Shown here: piece after piece, positions 56,091 through 64,000 of the stretch | How positions within the stretch are numbered: position 1 is the stretch's first letter | Layout: every line of letters begins with the position of its first letter | Source: Ficedula albicollis | Lineage: Eukaryota; Chordata; Aves; Passeriformes; Muscicapidae | Length of the DNA: 64,000 nt | Assembly (NCBI RefSeq): GCF_000247815.1 | Contig: NC_021678.1 | Location: forward strand, 2,278,782-2,342,781 | Direction of reading: 5' to 3' | Position numbers and translations under genes: made by a program | The notes under the pieces: model-generated | Databases searched by the model: none | The model's input: only the letters and a program-made list of their open reading frames with translations | What the model was told of the DNA's origin: nothing

Positions 56091-58178
56091 TCCTTACGCC
56101 CGGCAGGGAGAGGAGGAGGAGAAAGTGGGGCGAAGTAAAGGGGAGAGAAAGAGGGACGAGGCTGGAGCGGTGGAAAGGGGCGGAGATGGTCATGGGGCAG
56201 GCGGGCACTTTGCTTTCCAGCTGTGAGGGAGGAAAAGTGTCAAATCCATCTAGGAAATGCGAAGGGAATAAAATTCAGAGAAGGGTATAAAATAGTATAA
56301 AAATACTGCACTATCAGTGGCTGCTGCCAAAGTGTCCCTACAAAGTTACAAATGAGAAAGATCGCAGGAGCAGAAATACAGATTTCCCAGCTCCCTCCCG
56401 GGGAGACCAGTATTGCCACAGGGACAGAAAATGCTGCTGTAACATCCTTTCCCACTGGTCCCCGTGCTCAGCTCTAGGTAGTGTTCTTCAATGTTTTTAT
56501 CCATGGAAATATTGCAGAGGGACACAGAAGATTTACTGGCATATTAAAAAGAAACTGAAAAACCATGGAGGATGAGGTTTGGGACAGGGACAGAAGCAAA
56601 TTCCCACATCATATGAGAATTCAATATGACTGCTGTGAGTATGCAGCATGGGGGACAGCTGGATTAAACTAGAATATATTCCAAAACTGTAACTGTTTGG
56701 CCTTATAACTGCAAGTGAGGTTCATAACCCTCACCAATTCAAAAAAGGGAAATCTGCTCTGAACTAATTTACATTACCATCCCTGCAGCCATTGGCTGTG
56801 TGTACTCCTTTTCCCCACCAAACTGCAAAGCCTTTACTGGAAATCTCTCCTTTTCTGCTTCCTACCTGCACAGTGTTCCAGTGCCCTAGGTGATTTCTCT
56901 GAGGGAACTGAGCTTTCCCTTCTCAGCAGCTTTGCTCTTCCCTTCCCAGCCTCGTAGCCCTGTGAATTCCCACCTGGGAGCGTTGGCCTGCTGAAGGAGA
57001 GGCTCTATTCCCAGCAGAGATCCCCACCTGACAGGAGTGACACACCATGGCATGTTCTCCTGCCTGCACTAATCCCTTTGCTGCTCAGCTGCAGCGGGAG
57101 CCCAGAGCCCTGGCAGTGCTTGAGGACACACTTTGCCCTGGCATGGCCCCAGACAGGCTGATTCCTGGGCTGGCAGCACAGCGGGCACACATTCCTACCC
57201 CTGCCCCTTGTTCCCATCCCCTTTCCAGCAGCTGTTCCCGTGTGTTACTGGAAGAATCCAGACCCAGGTGTGTGTGGGATTTGGAGGGGCTCTCCTGGGG
57301 GGAATGTGGGGGTGCTCTGTGGGATTTGGGTGGGGGAGGCCTGAGGTGTGAGTGGGTGTCTCTGGGATTCCCATTTTTTCCCCTTGTATTTCCTATTATT
57401 TTTCCGCTCAAGTTTCACACCCTTTTCTCCTCACCTTTCCAGTGCTTTCCTGCTTCTTAAACTCCACCTTTTCACCTTTATGCCATCTCCATTTTTTCAC
57501 TCTTACCCCCTTTTTTGCTGCCTTTTTTCCCCCCATTTTTCCCTGTTTTTTCTCCCTGCCCTTTTTTTCCACTCATTTTTCCCTCTGCCCTTTTTTGCTG
57601 CCTTTCCCCTTCTTTTGTTCTCCATTTTTTGCCCACCATCCTTTTTTCTCCCTTTTTTGCCACCCTTTTTCCCCCAACTTTTTTTTGTCCTTTTTCCCTG
57701 TTTTTTTTTCCCCAGACCATTTTTTACCTCTCAAGGTAAATCCCTCTAATGATGGAATTAGTGGGAGTTTCTATCAACTTAAACCCTCAATAATAAGGCA
57801 AAACAGAGATTCCCTGTCAATTTAAAGATGATGAAAATGGACACATTTCCAACTGATAAAATTGCATCATACAGGGTGTTCCCTGTTCTATTCAAACAAG
57901 AAAATCAGGATTCCCAACCAATTGATATCCCTGGAAAAATGGGCAAGGCAGGTTTCTTTCCATTGATACGCTTAATATTGCAGGTGAATGGAGATTGCCC
58001 CAGTTTAAAGACAGACAGTAAGGGAAGATTAACCAGTTAACTTCAGAATATACTTCAGTAGAAATCTGTTGAAAGGGAAGCACACCGCACTTCCCTAATT
58101 AATTCCGTCAGGCTTCCTTCACTACAAATACTCTCAAAAGTAAAAGCAGAGATGCCTCGTGTGTTACTTCAAAGCAGA
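56091..58178. other. Intergenic DNA upstream of the lectin gene
   Basis: No exon recognised. Contains a polypyrimidine tract (57363-57730). Confidence 0.45.
57363..57730. repeat. About 370-bp polypyrimidine tract
   Basis: Almost uninterrupted C/T on the plus strand, with loosely periodic CCTTTTTTCCCC, CATTTTTTC and TGCCCTTTTTT blocks of roughly 20-35 bp. The predicted proteins (Phe/Pro-rich, or Lys/Gly-rich on the other strand) are by-products. Confidence 0.85.
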
Positions 58179-58345
58179 TGTCTGGGTTTGAAGGACAGGT
58201 GTCTGCTAAGACAGGCAGAAGCCTCTCTTGAAATGGAAAATGTAAACCCCCTCCCTCCAAATGATTATAATTTTGAAATTAAGGGGCTCTCAGGCAAAGA
58301 TATGGGGATAGGAATGAGAGCTCTTTACTAGGAAAAATGAAAACA
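58179..58345 (-). mobile_element. ERV LTR fragment, same family as 7657-8689
   Basis: TGTCTGGGTTTGAAGGACAG, then TGTAAACCCCCTCCCTCCAA and GAAATTAAGGGGCTCTCAGG match the 7657 LTR. Similarity ends after the TTTACTAGGAAAA segment, where the sequence changes to unrelated DNA. Confidence 0.8.
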
Positions 58346-58437
58346 GAAATACACCAGGTGCCTGGTGCCAGCAAAACCATTCTGTCCCCTTCCCCTCACC
58401 TGGGGCAGGCAACAGAACACATCAGAAAGGCTCAAGG

Positions 58438-62440
<4,003 letters not shown>

Positions 62441-62459
62441 CAGACAACACTAGTATTTA

Positions 62460-63380
62460 TTTTTCAACCTTCACTAAAGCTCGCAGTGGTCAACGTTCAC
62501 TAAAGCTCGCAGTGCTACTTTAACATTTAAAATGTGAAACCCCCGACTCAAACTGTCCCCCAGCGATCCGCGGCAAGGAGGAGAGGAAGCTCGCATTGCT
62601 ACTTTAACATTTAAAATGTGAGACCCCCGACTCAAACTGTCCCCCAGCGATCCGCGGCAAGGAGGAGACCCCGGGCAGCCGCTCCCTCCGCCGGCTCAGG
62701 CCAGGGCCACACGGGGGAAGGCGGCGCAAGGAACTCGCCAGGAGCGCCCCGTTCCCCTGAGCGCGGCCCCTCCGGCCGCAGCGAGCCCGGGCTGGGGCAC
62801 AGCCGAGCGCAGCTCGTACCTGTGCTGGAGCCGCTCCCGCTCCGGGGCCGCCGCCCGACAGCTCCGCTCCGGTCCCGGCCAGACCCACCGAGTGCCGCCG
62901 CTGCTGCCGCTCTTTAAACCCGGGACACAGAAAGGCGGGGCTGCTTTTGGCGCTCTGGACTTTTTTAACCTTTACTAAAACTCGCACTGCTACTTTAACA
63001 TTTAAAACCTTTTACTCACTAACAGCACTTAAGCTCATTTCAAAACTTACTTACCCTAAAACTTATACTTCATGTGTAAGCAGCTTAACTTCAAACTATC
63101 CAAAAGTTTAAATTAAATCCCTGCAATTTTATTCAGACAGACCCCCGACTCACTGACGTAAGCACTCCCCCAGCGATCCGCGGCAAGGAGGAGAGCGCGG
63201 GCAGCCGCTCCCTCCGCCGGCTCAGGCCAGGGCCACACGGGGGAAGGCGGCGCAAGGAACTCGCCAGGAGCGCCCCGTTCCCCTGAGCGCGGCCCCTCCG
63301 GCCGCAGCGAGCCCGGGCTGGGGCACAGCCGAGCGCAGCTCGTACCTGTGCTGGAGCCGCTCCTGCTCCGGGGCCGCCTG
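62460..63380. repeat. Modular CpG-rich duplication, exon-like on the minus strand
   Basis: A 212-bp GC-rich block at 62641-62852 recurs at 63167-63378 (offset 526) with few differences. A third short copy of its edge (CCCCCAGCGATCCGCGGCAA) is at about 62560. Between them are repeated AT-rich pieces (GCTACTTTAACATTTAAAA at about 62513, 62599 and 62986). On the minus strand both large copies carry a splice-donor-like GCTCCAGCACAG|GTACGAG (exon ends 62820 and 63346). No long convincing coding frame is seen. Confidence 0.7.
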
Positions 63381-63395
63381 TCCGGACCGGCACCG

Positions 63396-63620
63396 ACTCA
63401 CCGGGAGAGAGAAGCGCTCCTGTCGCCCTGGGAGAAAGAGCGGAGGATGGATCCTGCAGGGTACCACTCGGAGGCAAAAGTGAGGGTGGGGGGGCGCGAA
63501 GCATTTTTATGGGAGTTTTGAGCAATCAGCGATTCGGATGGCCCGGCGGGGCGGGGCGTGGCGACGATCCAAACCAATAAGGAAAGCGCCCGACTCGTGC
63601 TGGGCGCAAGTCCGAAAGGA
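63396..63620 (-). promoter_or_regulatory. Candidate promoter and first exon of a leftward gene
   Basis: Reading the minus strand: an inverted CCAAT box (CTTATTGGTTTG), GC boxes (CCCCGCCCCGCC), a second ATTG motif, a TATA-like CCATAAAAATGC (63504-63512), and then a strong donor CTCTCCCG|GTGAGTCGG (exon end 63402). The spacing fits a start near 63478. No protein can be assigned, because the sequence to the left enters the LTR and poly-G region. Confidence 0.5.
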
Positions 63621-64000
63621 CACACAGGGAGTCCACACATAGGGTGTCTCTCAGGAGAATGCGTCTGGGGGAAAAACACTCCGAAGAAGCGAAAATTCTT
63701 GAAACACCATCCCCCTCGGAAAGTGCTCATGGGCGTTTCTCCAGCGGGCTGCATTCACGCGAGTTACAGGGCGAAAAAGATCGGAACGCTCCGATCGGAT
63801 GCTCGGAGTCGGCCCACCTTTGACCCTTAAGATCAGTAAAATGCAGCGCTTTCCGTCAACTCCAACCGATAGAGCAGCACCATAAAGCCATTCTCCTTAC
63901 ATTTAAACATTAAATTAATCGAAACCCATGATTTCCCGCCTAGTGAGATAGCAAAAGTCATGAAAAGGCTGTGTTTTCCTTCAACTGAGACCCTTCAAAT
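63621..64000. other. Right-end DNA, no gene recognised
   Basis: CpG-containing sequence grading to AT-rich. A short inverted repeat CGATCGGAACGCTCCGATCGG lies around 63780-63800 (the two arms are CGATCGGA and TCCGATCG). No exon is identified. Confidence 0.4.

Noticed and set aside
55228..56208. 326-codon minus frame through lectin exons 1 and 2
   Set aside because: It reads through introns. Only the MEDENGYLVL segment is real exon 1; the remainder is intron and GC-rich upstream shadow.
57352..57825. 157-codon Phe/Pro-rich membrane-like frame
   Set aside because: Generated by the polypyrimidine tract, which encodes Phe, Pro, Leu and Ser in every frame.

Overview
The window is eukaryotic, from a bird and most likely a passerine. 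Genes are split by GT-AG introns. The 3' ends of CR1 LINEs, the dominant avian retrotransposon, are scattered throughout, and there are several retroviral LTRs of a kind I recall from songbird genomes. There are no operons, CRISPR arrays or prokaryotic signals. Most long open frames are shadows in introns, CR1 copies, or poly-G tracts that read as poly-Gly or poly-Pro.

Three genes can be reconstructed exon by exon. PCBD1 (+, ATG 13103, stop 17239, 104 aa) encodes pterin-4a-carbinolamine dehydratase / DCoH. SGPL1 (-, start 49902, stop 22756, 561 aa if one copy of a duplicated exon is used) encodes sphingosine-1-phosphate lyase. The two lie tail to tail, as in the human PCBD1-SGPL1 pair, with poly(A) signals at 18297 and 19187 facing each other. 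Beyond the SGPL1 promoter, on the same strand, is a compact six-exon gene (55785 to 54176, 240 aa) for a type II membrane C-type lectin-like receptor with an acidic NGYLVL cytoplasmic tail.

Layout: 1-12276 is intergenic, with CR1 pieces, an LTR split by a poly-G run, a (GGGGAAA)n array split by a longer poly-G run, and short tandem duplications. 12304-12799 is a solo LTR in sense orientation just upstream of PCBD1. 13103-18320 is PCBD1. 19165-49902 is SGPL1 with a long 3' UTR. 49740-50180 is the SGPL1 CpG-rich promoter. 53086-56090 holds the lectin gene plus a second copy of its upstream region. 58179-62440 is LTR debris around a 2.7-kb poly-G tract. 62460-63620 is a repeated CpG-rich block that looks like promoter and first-exon sequence for a leftward gene.

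Two themes run through the window. Four G homopolymers (35, 437, 1044 and 2743 bases) make up about 4.3 kb; they are probably sequencing or assembly artefacts hiding real sequence. There are also many near-identical direct tandem duplications of 55 to 755 bp, including one that copies a whole SGPL1 coding exon. These are either a real burst of local duplication or assembly false duplications. No wholly new system can be shown. The lectin locus and the duplicated first-exon block at the right end are the best biological leads.
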